DNA of 64,000 bases from Malikia spinosa (GCF_002980625.1 NZ_PVLR01000016.1:1-64000); one strand, 5' to 3'. Shown: positions 1-8,410, counted from the stretch's first letter. Numbers and translations: made by a program. Notes: generated from the sequence alone by a model not told the origin.

Positions 1-1
1 T

Positions 2-400
2 GGTGCCTCCTGGGACGAGGCGGCCATGTCCGGCGCCAACGATCCGGGCGTCCAGTCGGTGCGCCAGATCTACCAGTTCTACAAGCGCTTCGGCATCGCG
101 ACCGAGGTCATGGGCGCGAGCTTTCGCAATGTGGGCCAGATCCAGGCGCTGGCGGGCTGCGACCTGCTCACCATCAGCCCGGAGCTGCTCGGCACCCTGT
201 CGGCCAGCGAGGCGCCCCTGGCGCGTGCGCTCGACCCGCAGGCCGCCGCGGCGCTGGAGCTGCCCTTCGTGCAGTACGACGAGCCGGCGTTCCGCCTGGC
301 GCTGAACCAGGACGCGATGGGCACCGAAAAGCTGGCCGAGGGCATCCGCGCCTTCTGTGCCGACGCGGTCAAGCTCGAACAATTGATCCTGGCCGCCTGA
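2..400 (+). CDS. tal: Transaldolase, C-terminal part (5' end outside the window)
   Basis: The reading frame enters from the left edge and ends in TGA at 398-400. The visible 132 residues match the C-terminal end of TalB-type transaldolases, including the segments around [20 protein letters not shown] and [20 protein letters not shown]. Transaldolase moves a dihydroxyacetone unit from sedoheptulose-7-phosphate to glyceraldehyde-3-phosphate in the non-oxidative pentose phosphate pathway, in the cytoplasm. The catalytic Schiff-base lysine lies in the missing N-terminal part and cannot be checked. The MerR-like gene starts three bases after this stop, so the two may be cotranscribed. Confidence 0.9.
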   Translation, partial: GASWDEAAMSGANDPGVQSVRQIYQFYKRFGIATEVMGASFRNVGQIQALAGCDLLTISPELLGTLSASEAPLARALDPQAAAALELPFVQYDEPAFRLALNQDAMGTEKLAEGIRAFCADAVKLEQLILAA

Positions 401-403
401 ACC

Positions 404-796
404 ATGAGCGACGCACTGCCCCCCATTCCCGCCAAGCGCTACTTCACGATCGGTGAAGTGGCCGAGCTCTGTGGTGTCAAGCAACATGTGCTGCGCCACT
501 GGGAGCAGGAATTCAGCCAGCTGCGACCCATGAAGCGCAGCGGCAACCGGCGCTACTACCAGCACCACGAGGTGTTGATGGTGCGCCGCATCCGCGAACT
601 GCTGCATGAGCAGGGCTACACCATTCCGGGCGCGCGCAACCGCCTGCAGGAAGCCGCGCTGTGCGACAGCCCGCCGGCATCGCCGCCATCGGAGTCGCTG
701 CCGCCGCCAGCGCCACTGCCCCCGGTCGCAACCGGCCCGGACTGGCGCCTGATCCGGCAGGAACTGCTCGAAATCAGAAAAATTCTGACCGCCTAG
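404..796 (+). CDS. MerR-family DNA-binding regulator
   Basis: This 130-residue protein has an N-terminal MerR winged helix-turn-helix at about residues 9-80, with the recognisable FTIGEVAELCGV and LRHWEQEF segments and the RRYYQHHEV wing. MerR proteins bind spacer regions of promoters as dimers. The C-terminal effector part is very short and proline-rich, with no cysteines for metal binding, so no ligand can be proposed. Small MerR proteins of this type commonly lie just before a tRNA-Pro gene in Burkholderiales, as here (37 bases upstream). The start at 404 follows the transaldolase stop directly. Confidence 0.85.
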   Translation: MSDALPPIPAKRYFTIGEVAELCGVKQHVLRHWEQEFSQLRPMKRSGNRRYYQHHEVLMVRRIRELLHEQGYTIPGARNRLQEAALCDSPPASPPSESLPPPAPLPPVATGPDWRLIRQELLEIRKILTA

Positions 797-832
797 TGAA
801 AAGCCGGTTTTTTTGCCTACAATAATGGTCTT

Positions 833-909
833 CGGCGTGTAGCGCAGCCTGGTAGCGCACTTGCATGGGGTGCAAGGGGTCGTGAGTTCGAATCCCACCA
901 CGCCGACCA
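833..909 (+). tRNA. tRNA-Pro (anticodon GGG), copy 1
   Basis: The 77-base cloverleaf begins CGGCGTG, pairs with CACGCCG at the 3' end, and has an encoded CCA. The anticodon stem CTTGC/GCAAG encloses the loop ATGGGGT, giving anticodon GGG. A TACAAT box at 818-823 could be its -10 element. An identical copy lies at 5763-5839, and a 28-base partial copy lies at 2880-2907. Confidence 0.96.
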
Positions 910-919
910 TAACAAATAG

Positions 920-957
920 CGGGTTACAGACCACAAGTCTGTAACCCGTTTGTCTTT
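920..957 (+). terminator. Rho-independent terminator after tRNA-Pro copy 1
   Basis: A perfect 12-bp stem (920-931 with 937-948) around a 5-base loop is followed by a T-rich run (TTTGTCTTT). It sits 10 bases after the tRNA, so it most likely ends the tRNA transcript. Confidence 0.8.
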
Positions 958-1268
958 CTGTCCCTCAAGTGCCCTTTATACCAACCGGGGCCAACTCTGA
1001 CGGGCGTCTGCCTTCAGCACGGCAGACTACGCAAGCATTTGAATTTCACCTGCAGTGGGGTTTTTCTGTGCGCAAGGAACCACGCGGTTTCCCCGCACAG
1101 GTTCAACAGACCTTGGCCCCGCCCTCCGGCCATGGAAGAGGCCTTGTTCAAGCCCCCCTCTGAATGCCCGCCGCCATGGGTATTTTGGACACCATCCCTA
1201 GCACCTGGTTCACAAAAATGAAAAGAGAGACAGATCATCCCAACAAGTCAGTGGTCAGTTCGGAAAAA
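958..1268. other. Spacer between tRNA-Pro terminator and chemotaxis gene; no gene seen
   Basis: About 300 bases of lower G+C sequence. Short frames exist on both strands, but none has a convincing ribosome site or recognisable protein. The promoter of the chemotaxis gene should lie here; I could not pick a clear -35/-10 pair. The chemotaxis frame stays open back to 1164, so part of this stretch could be coding. Confidence 0.5.
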
Positions 1269-2846
1269 ATGACAATCAAGACTTACACCTTCAAGAACCT
1301 GCCGGTCAAATGGCAGCTTGGCATTGGATTCTCTGGTGTCGTTGCATTTTTTACAGCAACATTGCTGACCATCGGATTCTTGATCACCAACCTCACAGAT
1401 GCGGTGAGCGAAGTCAACGATATCAGCTTGCCGCTGGTCCTGGCTGTAGACGAGATGGACCTGAGCCGCTCAGAAGTACAGCAGTTCCTGACCGATGTAT
1501 CGGCGACCCGTGACCCTGATGGATACAAAGACGCACTGGAATCCGCCAAGCGATTCCAGGAAGGCGTTGACAAGTTCAAGCAGCATTTCAAGGCCGTCCA
1601 TGACCAGGCCAAACTCAAGGAAATGGAATCCATTGAGACACATTTCAATGCATTCTACAATCTTGGCAAGACCATGGCCGAGACCTATGTTCGGGATGGC
1701 ATGGAAGCCGGCAACGAGTTGATGAAGGGCAGCGCCACGACGCCTGGTTTCGACCAGGCCAGCGAGATCCTGCAAACACAACTCGCCAGCTTTCGCAAAG
1801 AGCAGATTGGCAATGCAAAACAGGCCTCCTCAAGTGCGGTCAGTTCCGCCCGCTCCATCCAGCAAACCATGTTCGCCGGGGGCCTGCTGGCTTGCCTTCT
1901 GGCTGCGGCCATCAGTGCCTTGATTGTTCGAGGATTGATGATTCAGCTGGGGGGCGAGCCAGCGCTTGCGGCTCAGTTGGCACAGCGTGTGGGAGCGGGA
2001 GACCTGAGTTTCCAGATTCCACTTCGAAACGGCGATACGTCAAGCCTGATGGCGCAGCTTCGAGCCATGCAGTCCAGCTTGGTCACGGTGGTGAGCACGG
2101 TGCGAGAGGAGGCCCAAGGCGTTGCCACCGCGAGCTCCGAAATTTCGCAAGGCAACCACAACCTGTCAGCACGCACCGAAAGTCAGGCCAGTGCGCTGGA
2201 AGAAACAGCCGCCTCAATGGAAGAATTGAGCTCGAACGTGACACAGAACGCCAAGATTGCGCGACAGGCAAATCTGCTGTCCCACAGTGCGGTCGAAATC
2301 GCAAAGACTGGCGGTGCTGTTGTGGCCGAGGTCGTTGAAACCATGCAGCATATCAACGATTCATCAAGCAAGATCTTTGAAATCATCAGCGTGATTGATG
2401 GCATCGCCTTCCAGACCAATATCCTGGCGCTCAATGCCGCCGTTGAAGCCGCACGCGCAGGCGAGCAGGGACGGGGGTTCGCCGTGGTGGCGAGCGAGGT
2501 CAGGTCATTGGCGGGGCGTTCGGCCGAAGCCGCCAGGGAAGTCAAGACCCTGATCAACACCAGTGTGGAGCGGGTGGAACAAGGGAACCTGCTGGTGGCC
2601 AAAGCAGGCTCGACGATGGCCGAAGTCATCAGCAGCATTCGAAATGCGACGGACATCATGGATGAAATCACATCCAATAGCAACGAGCAAAGCGACTCAG
2701 TCTCCCAGGTGAGCGAAGCCGTCAATCAGATGGACCAAGTCACCCAGCAAAACGCGGCTCTGGTGGAGCAGATGGCAGCGGCTGCCAGCAGTCTTCGGAG
2801 CCAGTCCGACGCGCTGGTGCACACGGTCTCGGTCTTCAAGCTTTAA
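1269..2846 (+). CDS. Methyl-accepting chemotaxis protein
   Basis: This transmembrane chemoreceptor senses a ligand and signals to CheA/CheW. With the ATG at 1269 it has 525 residues: a first membrane span at about 16-39, a mostly helical four-helix-bundle-like periplasmic domain, a second span near 204-224, a HAMP segment, and a long cytoplasmic coiled coil. The highly conserved signalling hairpin is clear at about 375-418 (GIAFQTNILALNAAVEAARA, then GRGFAVVASEVR). No CheR/CheB-binding pentapeptide is seen at the C-terminus, which ends in SVFKL. In-frame ATGs at 1164 and 1218 are alternatives; 1269 was chosen because GGA lies just upstream and the membrane span then begins where expected. G+C looks lower than in the flanking genes, and the gene is bracketed by tRNA-Pro sequence, suggesting acquisition. 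Confidence 0.93.
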   Translation: MTIKTYTFKNLPVKWQLGIGFSGVVAFFTATLLTIGFLITNLTDAVSEVNDISLPLVLAVDEMDLSRSEVQQFLTDVSATRDPDGYKDALESAKRFQEGVDKFKQHFKAVHDQAKLKEMESIETHFNAFYNLGKTMAETYVRDGMEAGNELMKGSATTPGFDQASEILQTQLASFRKEQIGNAKQASSSAVSSARSIQQTMFAGGLLACLLAAAISALIVRGLMIQLGGEPALAAQLAQRVGAGDLSFQIPLRNGDTSSLMAQLRAMQSSLVTVVSTVREEAQGVATASSEISQGNHNLSARTESQASALEETAASMEELSSNVTQNAKIARQANLLSHSAVEIAKTGGAVVAEVVETMQHINDSSSKIFEIISVIDGIAFQTNILALNAAVEAARAGEQGRGFAVVASEVRSLAGRSAEAAREVKTLINTSVERVEQGNLLVAKAGSTMAEVISSIRNATDIMDEITSNSNEQSDSVSQVSEAVNQMDQVTQQNAALVEQMAAAASSLRSQSDALVHTVSVFKL

Positions 2847-2879
2847 CAGCGGGCGGATCAAGCAGGCACTGCATTGGCC

Positions 2880-2907
2880 TGCATGGGGTGCAAGGGGGCG
2901 TGAGTTC
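2880..2907 (+). repeat. Partial tRNA-Pro(GGG) copy (anticodon arm to T-arm)
   Basis: Twenty-eight bases match the tRNA-Pro gene from the anticodon stem into the T-arm with one mismatch (G for T after TGCAAGGGG). Similarity then fades through GAATT. With the full tRNA at 833-909 it forms an imperfect direct repeat around the chemotaxis gene. It also supplies the end of the neighbouring GST gene, whose stop codon (2906-2908) overlaps it. Confidence 0.75.
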
Positions 2908-3562
2908 AGAATTCGGCATCGAGCTCGTCGATCTCCTCGGGCTCGGCCATCGCCGCCGCTATCCACTGCTGCAGCGCCGGCAGCGCCAGCAGGGTCTGAC
3001 AATAGGCGGCGCAGTCCGGATCGAGCGCGACGTCATAGGTGATGAAGCGCGTCACCACCGGGGCAAACATCGCGTCGGCCATGCCCGGGCGGGCACCGAA
3101 CAGGTAGGGGCCGCCATAGCGGGACAGGCACTCGCTCCAGATCGTGCAGATGCGGTCGATGTCGACCTGAGCGCGTGACCAGACCTTGAAGCCCGGGCTG
3201 CGCGCCTTGATGTTCATCGGCAGCGAGGAACGCAGGGCACTGAAGCCCGAATGCATCTCGCCACAGATCGAGCGGCAATGCGCGCGCGCCACCGGATCGG
3301 CCGGCAGCAGCCCGGCGTCCGGCCTGATCTCGTGCAGGTATTCGGCAATCGCCAGCGTGTCCCAGACATCGATGCCATTGTGGTGCAGCGCCGGCACGCG
3401 GATCGAGGAGGACAGCAGCAGCATCTCGGCCCGCATGGCCGGATCGTCGGGCGAGATCACCTTTTCGCTGAAGTCGAGTTCGACCAGCTTGGCCATGAGC
3501 CAGCCGCGCAAGGCCCAGGCGCCGTAGTTCTTGCTGCTGATGGTCAGAACGGCTTTCGTCAT
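2906..3562 (-). CDS. Glutathione S-transferase family protein
   Basis: A 218-residue cytoplasmic protein with the two-domain GST layout: an N-terminal thioredoxin-like domain (about 1-80, including IRVPALHHNG with the cis-proline, then DTLAIAEYLHE) and an all-helical C-terminal domain. SSKNYGAWALRGW near the N-terminus resembles the active-site serine region of small bacterial GSTs. The start at 3562 has a strong AGAGGAGAG ribosome site; the frame is open further upstream but without support. The substrate is unknown. The last codons abut a tRNA-Pro fragment, so the C-terminal end may have been reshaped by the rearrangement there. Confidence 0.87.
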   Translation of the reverse strand: MTKAVLTISSKNYGAWALRGWLMAKLVELDFSEKVISPDDPAMRAEMLLLSSSIRVPALHHNGIDVWDTLAIAEYLHEIRPDAGLLPADPVARAHCRSICGEMHSGFSALRSSLPMNIKARSPGFKVWSRAQVDIDRICTIWSECLSRYGGPYLFGARPGMADAMFAPVVTRFITYDVALDPDCAAYCQTLLALPALQQWIAAAMAEPEEIDELDAEF

Positions 3563-3719
3563 GTGATGGCTCTCCTCTGGTGGTGAGCGGCTGATGCAAG
3601 GGTCATGCCATGCGCCAGGACCCCGCGGCAGGCGCTGACGCACTGCGACGGTGCGGTGAAACGCCGTTTGAGCTGGCCCGCAACTTGCACTGTGGGTTGT
3701 CAACGCTTTGAGGGACCCC

Positions 3720-4940
3720 ATGCTTTACCAGGCCTATCAGATCCAGACCGACGCCCTGTCCCCGCTGCACCGCCTGGCCCAGCAACTGGGCAGCAGCGCC
3801 TGGCTGCAGCAGACCGAGCGCTCGCTGCTGCGCCAGCTGTCAGCGGCCTGCGAGACGCTGTCGAGCCTGCGCCTGACCCACAGCCGTCCGGCCTTCGGCA
3901 TCGACAGCGTGACGATCGAGGGCCAGCGCGTCGGCATCGAGGAACAAGCGCGGCTCGAGCTGCCGTTCGGCAGCCTGCTGCACTTTCGCAAGACGGGCGC
4001 AGCCGGGCTGGCGCCACAGCCCCCGGTGCTGCTGGTCGCGCCGCTGTCGGGCCATTTCGCCACGCTGCTGCGCGAAACCCTGCGCACCCTGCTGCAGGAC
4101 CACGATGTCTACATCACCGACTGGCACAACGCGCGCGATGTCGGACTGCAGCATGGCAGCTTCGGCCTGCAGGACTACATCAGCTACCTGATGCGCTTCA
4201 TCGAGACCATCGGCCCCGGCTGCCATGTGGTGGCGGTCTGCCAGCCCTGCGTCGCCGCCCTGGCCGCGACCGCCTTGATGGCGGAGGACGAGCATCCGGC
4301 CCAGCCGCGCAGCCTGACCCTGATGGCCGGACCGGTGGACTGCCGGATCAACCCGACCGGGGTCAACCGGCTGGCGACCAGCAAGCCGATCGAATGGTTC
4401 GAGCAACACCTGATCAGCCGCGTGCCCTGGCCGCACCCGGGCTTCATGCGCCGGGTCTATCCGGGCTTCGTGCAGCTGTCGGCCTTCATGAGCATGAACC
4501 TGGAGCGCCACAAGCAGTCCTTCAAGCAGCTGTACCAGCACCTGGTCGAAGGACGCACCGAAGAGGCGCGCCAGATCCAGGACTTCTACGAGGAGTACCT
4601 GGCCGTCAACGACCTGCCGGCCGAGTTCTACCTCGAAACCATCGCCCAGGTGTTCCAGACTTATGACCTGCCGCTCGGCCAGCTGCGCTGGCAGGGCCGG
4701 CGCGTCAATCCGGCCGCCATCCGGCGCACGGCGCTGATGACGGTCGAGGGTGAGCGCGACGACATCTGCGCGGTCGGACAGACCATGGCCGCGCAGGAGC
4801 TGTGCCCGAACATCCGGCCCTACCGCAAGAGCCATTACGTCCAGACCGGCGTCGGCCACTACGGGGTCTTCAGCGGCAGCAAGTGGAACCAGCAGATCTA
4901 CCCCCGGGTGCGGGACATGATTCACGCCCACTCGGCTTGA
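3720..4940 (+). CDS. phaZ: Intracellular polyhydroxyalkanoate (PHB) depolymerase
   Basis: A 406-residue alpha/beta-hydrolase-like protein matching the PhaZ intracellular depolymerases of Ralstonia and related bacteria, which break down stored PHB granules. The nucleophile is a cysteine in the segment VVAVCQPCVA (about residue 178) rather than the serine of extracellular enzymes; the late GVGHYGVFSGSKWN segment carries the likely catalytic histidine. There is no signal peptide, consistent with cytoplasmic granules. The ATG at 3720 has GAGGGA four to five bases upstream; a TTG 12 bases earlier is less likely. The gene stands alone on its strand. Confidence 0.93.
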   Translation: MLYQAYQIQTDALSPLHRLAQQLGSSAWLQQTERSLLRQLSAACETLSSLRLTHSRPAFGIDSVTIEGQRVGIEEQARLELPFGSLLHFRKTGAAGLAPQPPVLLVAPLSGHFATLLRETLRTLLQDHDVYITDWHNARDVGLQHGSFGLQDYISYLMRFIETIGPGCHVVAVCQPCVAALAATALMAEDEHPAQPRSLTLMAGPVDCRINPTGVNRLATSKPIEWFEQHLISRVPWPHPGFMRRVYPGFVQLSAFMSMNLERHKQSFKQLYQHLVEGRTEEARQIQDFYEEYLAVNDLPAEFYLETIAQVFQTYDLPLGQLRWQGRRVNPAAIRRTALMTVEGERDDICAVGQTMAAQELCPNIRPYRKSHYVQTGVGHYGVFSGSKWNQQIYPRVRDMIHAHSA

Positions 4941-5037
4941 GGCAGGAACCCGTCACGCCGGCGGGCCTGTTTCACACCGTTACACCAGAAAAACAAATAT
5001 ACGGTATAAACCGTTTCTTTACGAAAGGGGAGTCATC

Positions 5038-5214
5038 ATGCACATCCTGTCCCAACTGTCCGAGCAGCTGCATCGCTGGTACGAAGCCCTCTCCTGCCGC
5101 CTGTATGTCGAGGTTGCCACCGGATCGCACGCGGACGGCAGGCACCACCTCGGTGACACGACGGCGTCCTCGGTGAGCTACGGCAGCTGGCCCAAATCGG
5201 CGCAACACCACTGA
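5038..5214 (+). CDS. Small protein of unknown function (58 aa)
   Basis: A 58-codon frame starts at an ATG with a good GGGGAG ribosome site six bases upstream, and stops at 5212-5214. The first 27 residues (MHILSQLSEQLHRWYEALSC) form a likely amphipathic helix; the rest is polar and rich in G, S, T and H. No membrane span or known motif is seen. The upstream stretch is AT-rich, with TATAAA at 5005-5010 as a possible -10 box. I judge it a real gene from start-site quality and codon use, but I recognise no family. Confidence 0.6.
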   Translation: MHILSQLSEQLHRWYEALSCRLYVEVATGSHADGRHHLGDTTASSVSYGSWPKSAQHH

Positions 5215-5243
5215 GCAGCGGTGATTCAGGGCACACTGCTGCC

Positions 5244-5717
5244 ATGAATCCCGTACGCAGACCCTATCCGCTGATTCTGGCCATGCTGCTCGCCACAGGG
5301 GGGCAGCAGGCTTTCGGGACCAGCTCGGCCACGGAGCCGGCCGAGTCCCGGTTTTCCGGCGCCGCCGTCTGTGTCGCCGTGCTGGAACGCGAGGTCAAGT
5401 CCAGCTTGCATGTCGATCCCACGCCCCAGGAGCGCGAGCAATGGCAGCGCCGCCTCGAGAGCGCTTTTGCCCATATCGGCAACGCCTATCTGAGCGGCCT
5501 GTCCGGCAACGAGGGCAAGGCCCTGCTGCGCTCGACCGAGGCCGCCGTCGCACACTGGCCGGAGCAACGACTCAAGCCCCAGGTCCAGACCTGCCATGAC
5601 CAGGGCCAGGCCTTGCTCGGACAGGCGATGGGGCTGCAGAAGATGATCGTGCGCAACTCGGCCGAACGCCTGCTCAACAAGGAGCTGGCCAAGCTGCCCC
5701 GCACAGGAGCCCGCTAA
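5244..5717 (+). CDS. Secreted hypothetical protein (157 aa)
   Basis: The protein begins with a basic, hydrophobic signal peptide (MNPVRRPYPLILAMLLATGG), with likely cleavage near residues 22-26 after QAFG. The mature part is about 130 residues and mainly helical, with two cysteines (AAVCVAV and QTCHDQG) that could form a disulfide in the periplasm. I recognise no family. It lies 29 bases after the small gene at 5038 and upstream of tRNA-Pro copy 2. Confidence 0.75.
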   Translation: MNPVRRPYPLILAMLLATGGQQAFGTSSATEPAESRFSGAAVCVAVLEREVKSSLHVDPTPQEREQWQRRLESAFAHIGNAYLSGLSGNEGKALLRSTEAAVAHWPEQRLKPQVQTCHDQGQALLGQAMGLQKMIVRNSAERLLNKELAKLPRTGAR

Positions 5718-5747
5718 GCTTTCGAAGGATCGGGCAGGATCTCGGTC

Positions 5748-5753
5748 TATAAT
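5748..5753 (+). promoter_or_regulatory. -10 box of tRNA-Pro copy 2
   Basis: A perfect TATAAT lies 9 bases before the tRNA start. No good -35 hexamer is visible at 16-18 bases upstream. Confidence 0.5.
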
Positions 5754-5762
5754 CGAAGACTT

Positions 5763-5839
5763 CGGCGTGTAGCGCAGCCTGGTAGCGCACTTGCATGGGG
5801 TGCAAGGGGTCGTGAGTTCGAATCCCACCACGCCGACCA
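5763..5839 (+). tRNA. tRNA-Pro (anticodon GGG), copy 2
   Basis: Identical over all 77 bases to the tRNA-Pro gene at 833-909, with the same anticodon loop ATGGGGT and encoded CCA. Identity stops within a few bases outside the gene on both sides, so this is a second gene copy and not part of a longer duplicated block. Confidence 0.96.
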
Positions 5840-5846
5840 GAAAACG

Positions 5847-5886
5847 ACGGCCTGCAGTTCTCAAGACTGCAGGCCGTTGGCTTTTT
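5847..5886 (+). terminator. Rho-independent terminator after tRNA-Pro copy 2
   Basis: An 11-bp perfect stem (5847-5857 with 5867-5877) with a 9-base loop is followed by TGGCTTTTT. It begins eight bases after the tRNA. Confidence 0.8.
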
Positions 5887-5984
5887 CCGCTCTCCATTTC
5901 CACCCGGCGCCTGCCGGCAGGGGATGTGCCGATGGCGCGCATTCGGCTAAGCTCGAAGCCGACAAGATTATTCGAGGGGCGAAA

Positions 5985-7409
5985 ATGAAGACCATCTTGA
6001 GCGTCGCAGCGGCACTCGCCGTCACAAGCACGGCCTGGGCGCAGGAACCCGGGACCTTCAGCGCAGGCCCCGCTGAGCGCTCGTCGATCGCCTTGACGCT
6101 CTACCAGGAGGACCTGGCCTTGGTGCGGGAACTGCGCCAGCTGCAATTGCCCGGCGGCTTGGTGCGGCTGGACCTGGGCGAGGTATCGGCCCAGCTGCGG
6201 CCCGAAACCACCCAGCTGCGCTGGAGCGGCGGCGGCCCCGTGAATTTGCTCGAGCAAAGCTTCGATGCCAAGCTGCTGACGGCGCAACAACTGCTCGAGT
6301 CCCACCTCGGGCGCGAAGTCACGCTGCTGCGCGAGCATCCGGTCACGGGTGTGCTGCAGCGCGAGCCGGCCACCGTGCTGGCGGCCGGCAATGACAATGG
6401 CGCTGGCGCGGTGCTGCGCTTTGCCGACCGGATCGAGACCATGCCGGCCGGGTCCGGCTGGCGGCTGGCCTTCGACCGCCTGCCCGCCGACCTGCACCCG
6501 CGCCCGACCCTGTCGCTGCTGCTCGAAGCCAGCGCCGGCCCGCGCTCGCTCGAACTGTCCTACCTGAGCGGCGGCCTGTCCTGGAAGACCGACTATGTCG
6601 CCCGGCTGTCGGCCGATGGCCGGCAGATGGACCTGTCGGGCTGGGTCACGCTGAGCAACCGCAGCGGCACCAGCTACCGCGACGCGCGGCTGCAGCTGGT
6701 GGCCGGCGCCTTGAACCGGGTGCAGGAGAGCGCACCGCTGATGGTGCGCAAGGCCTCGGTCACGGCCATGCGCGCCAGCAGCGCGCCGGTCGAGGAGTCG
6801 CTGCTCGACTACCACCTCTACCGCTTCGAGCGGCCGCTCTCGATCGCCGACCAGCAGACCAAGCAGCTGTCGCTGCTGACTGCCACGGCGGTGCCGGTGC
6901 GGCGCGAATACCTGCTCGATACCGGCATGCTGGAATTCGGGCGCCAGGACCCCGGGGTGCAGCAGTTCAAGCCCTCGGTCTGGCTCGAATTCGACAACCG
7001 GGGCGGCGCGCTGGGCCAGCCCCTGCCGGCCGGTGTCGTGCGCTTCTACGCGCCCGACCGCCAGGGTGAGGCTCAATTCGTTGGCGAGGACCGGATCAAT
7101 CACAGCGCGCGCGACGAGACCATCAGGCTCAGGCTGGGATCGGCCTTCGACCTGTCGGCCGAGCGCCGGCAGCTGAGCTTTCGCCAGCTCGGCGAACGCA
7201 GCAGCGAGAGCGGCTGGCGCATGACGCTGCGCAATGCGCGCGACGAGGCGGTCACGATCCGGGTCCAGCAGGCACTGGCGGGCGACTGGGAAATGGTGCA
7301 GGAAAGCCAGCGCAGCAGCAAGCCGTCGGCCCAGGCCGCCTCCTGGCTGGTCGAGGTGCCGGCCCGAGGCTCGGCGCAGCTCGACTACACCGTCCGGACG
7401 CGCTGGTAA
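5985..7409 (+). CDS. DUF4139 domain-containing exported protein
   Basis: A 474-residue protein with a signal peptide (MKTILSVAAALAVTSTAWAQ, cleavage after AWA). It then follows the DUF4139 pattern: an N-terminal beta-rich region (SIALTLYQEDLALVRELR) and the core segment LELSYLSGGLSWKTDYVARL, typical of this family. DUF4139 proteins are mostly beta-sandwich and of unknown molecular function; a periplasmic or surface location is implied by the signal. The start at 5985 is preceded by GAGGGGCG, and the frame extends further upstream without support. Confidence 0.85.
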   Translation: MKTILSVAAALAVTSTAWAQEPGTFSAGPAERSSIALTLYQEDLALVRELRQLQLPGGLVRLDLGEVSAQLRPETTQLRWSGGGPVNLLEQSFDAKLLTAQQLLESHLGREVTLLREHPVTGVLQREPATVLAAGNDNGAGAVLRFADRIETMPAGSGWRLAFDRLPADLHPRPTLSLLLEASAGPRSLELSYLSGGLSWKTDYVARLSADGRQMDLSGWVTLSNRSGTSYRDARLQLVAGALNRVQESAPLMVRKASVTAMRASSAPVEESLLDYHLYRFERPLSIADQQTKQLSLLTATAVPVRREYLLDTGMLEFGRQDPGVQQFKPSVWLEFDNRGGALGQPLPAGVVRFYAPDRQGEAQFVGEDRINHSARDETIRLRLGSAFDLSAERRQLSFRQLGERSSESGWRMTLRNARDEAVTIRVQQALAGDWEMVQESQRSSKPSAQAASWLVEVPARGSAQLDYTVRTRW

Positions 7410-7459
7410 ACCCAGCCACCTGCCGGCAGATAATGCCCCCGCCTGAACCAGACTCGATC

Positions 7460-8410
7460 ATGGAACAAGACCCTGCCCCGGCGCGCTGGCAGCCGACCTG
7501 CTTCGCTGGCGAAGCCCGCTTGCGCTTCGAGACTGACAGCGTCGAGTTGCAGGCCTGGCTCAGCGGCCAGTCTGTCACCCGTGACGTCAGCAATGCCAGC
7601 GACACCGACACCGACACCGACACCGACAACCGGATGATGGCCGTGCAGCTGTGGGCTGACGAGGCGCTGCTGCTGGCCGAATGGCCGCTGGGACCGCTGC
7701 AGCCAGACCCCAGGCGGTTGACACCGGTCGGCGGCCGGGTGCCACTGGCGCAACCGGCCGGTCAGGCCAGACGCCGGCTCGCGCTCAAGCTGGTCTCGGG
7801 CCAGCCGGGCAGCTGGGACCGGCTGCATGACTGCAAGCGCCTCTTGCTGCCGCACCGCTTCCTGCAGCCCAGCCTGACAGGCTCAGTGCAAGTCCGCTTC
7901 GCAGGGGGCGAACTGAAACTCGCGATCGCAGGCATCAGCAACCCGCGCGCGGCGGGCGAACTGAGCGGCACGCTGGCGCTCGAACTTTGGGCGCTGCAGC
8001 GGCCCTATGACGGTGGCCCCTTCCAAGGCCAGCCACTGGGCAGCATGACGCTGGGTAGCCTGGGCGGTCAGCAACAGTGGAGCGATTTGGGCCCGAGCTG
8101 GCGCTGGCCCGACACCGTGCCGCTGGCGGTTGCGCAGGGCCAGCTCACGCTGATGCTGCGCGAATGGACCCCGGCCGCCTATGTGACGCGCGACTGGCGC
8201 CGGCTGGACTGGCCGCGCCAGCCTGACGACCAGGCGGTCTCGGTCAACCGCTCGACGACCGCCAGACTGCGCTCGGTGCCAGGCGTCAGCGACCGGCTGG
8301 CGCGCCAGCTGGTGGCGTCGCGCCCCTTCGCCTCGCTCGACGAGCTGCTGCGGGTGCGCGGCATGAACGAGCGACTCCATGCCAGGCTGCGCGACCGGCT
8401 CGTGCTCTGA
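7460..8410 (+). CDS. Hypothetical protein with C-terminal helix-hairpin-helix
   Basis: A 316-residue protein that I do not recognise as a whole. The last ~60 residues (VNRSTTARLRSVPGVSDRLA followed by FASLDELLRVRGMNERLHAR) read as a ComEA-type helix-hairpin-helix, a fold that often binds DNA backbone non-specifically. The rest is a globular, tryptophan-rich region with no signal peptide. Near residue 48 is a (DT)4 run encoded by a hexamer repeat. An ATG at 7433 would add nine residues; neither start has a strong ribosome site. It follows the DUF4139 gene by about 50 bases. Confidence 0.65.
   Translation: MEQDPAPARWQPTCFAGEARLRFETDSVELQAWLSGQSVTRDVSNASDTDTDTDTDNRMMAVQLWADEALLLAEWPLGPLQPDPRRLTPVGGRVPLAQPAGQARRRLALKLVSGQPGSWDRLHDCKRLLLPHRFLQPSLTGSVQVRFAGGELKLAIAGISNPRAAGELSGTLALELWALQRPYDGGPFQGQPLGSMTLGSLGGQQQWSDLGPSWRWPDTVPLAVAQGQLTLMLREWTPAAYVTRDWRRLDWPRQPDDQAVSVNRSTTARLRSVPGVSDRLARQLVASRPFASLDELLRVRGMNERLHARLRDRLVL
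7601..7630 (+). repeat. Hexamer tandem repeat (GACACC)4 plus one variant
   Basis: Four perfect GACACC units and a GACAAC unit encode a Asp-Thr run inside the helix-hairpin-helix protein. Unit length is a multiple of three, so copy changes would alter length but not frame. Confidence 0.85.

Noticed and set aside
5226-7103. 625-codon open frame on the minus strand across tRNA-Pro copy 2
   Set aside because: It would run through a tRNA and its terminator and is antisense to two convincing genes.
7601-7630. Hexamer repeat as phase-variation switch
   Set aside because: The unit is a multiple of three, so slippage cannot turn the gene on or off.
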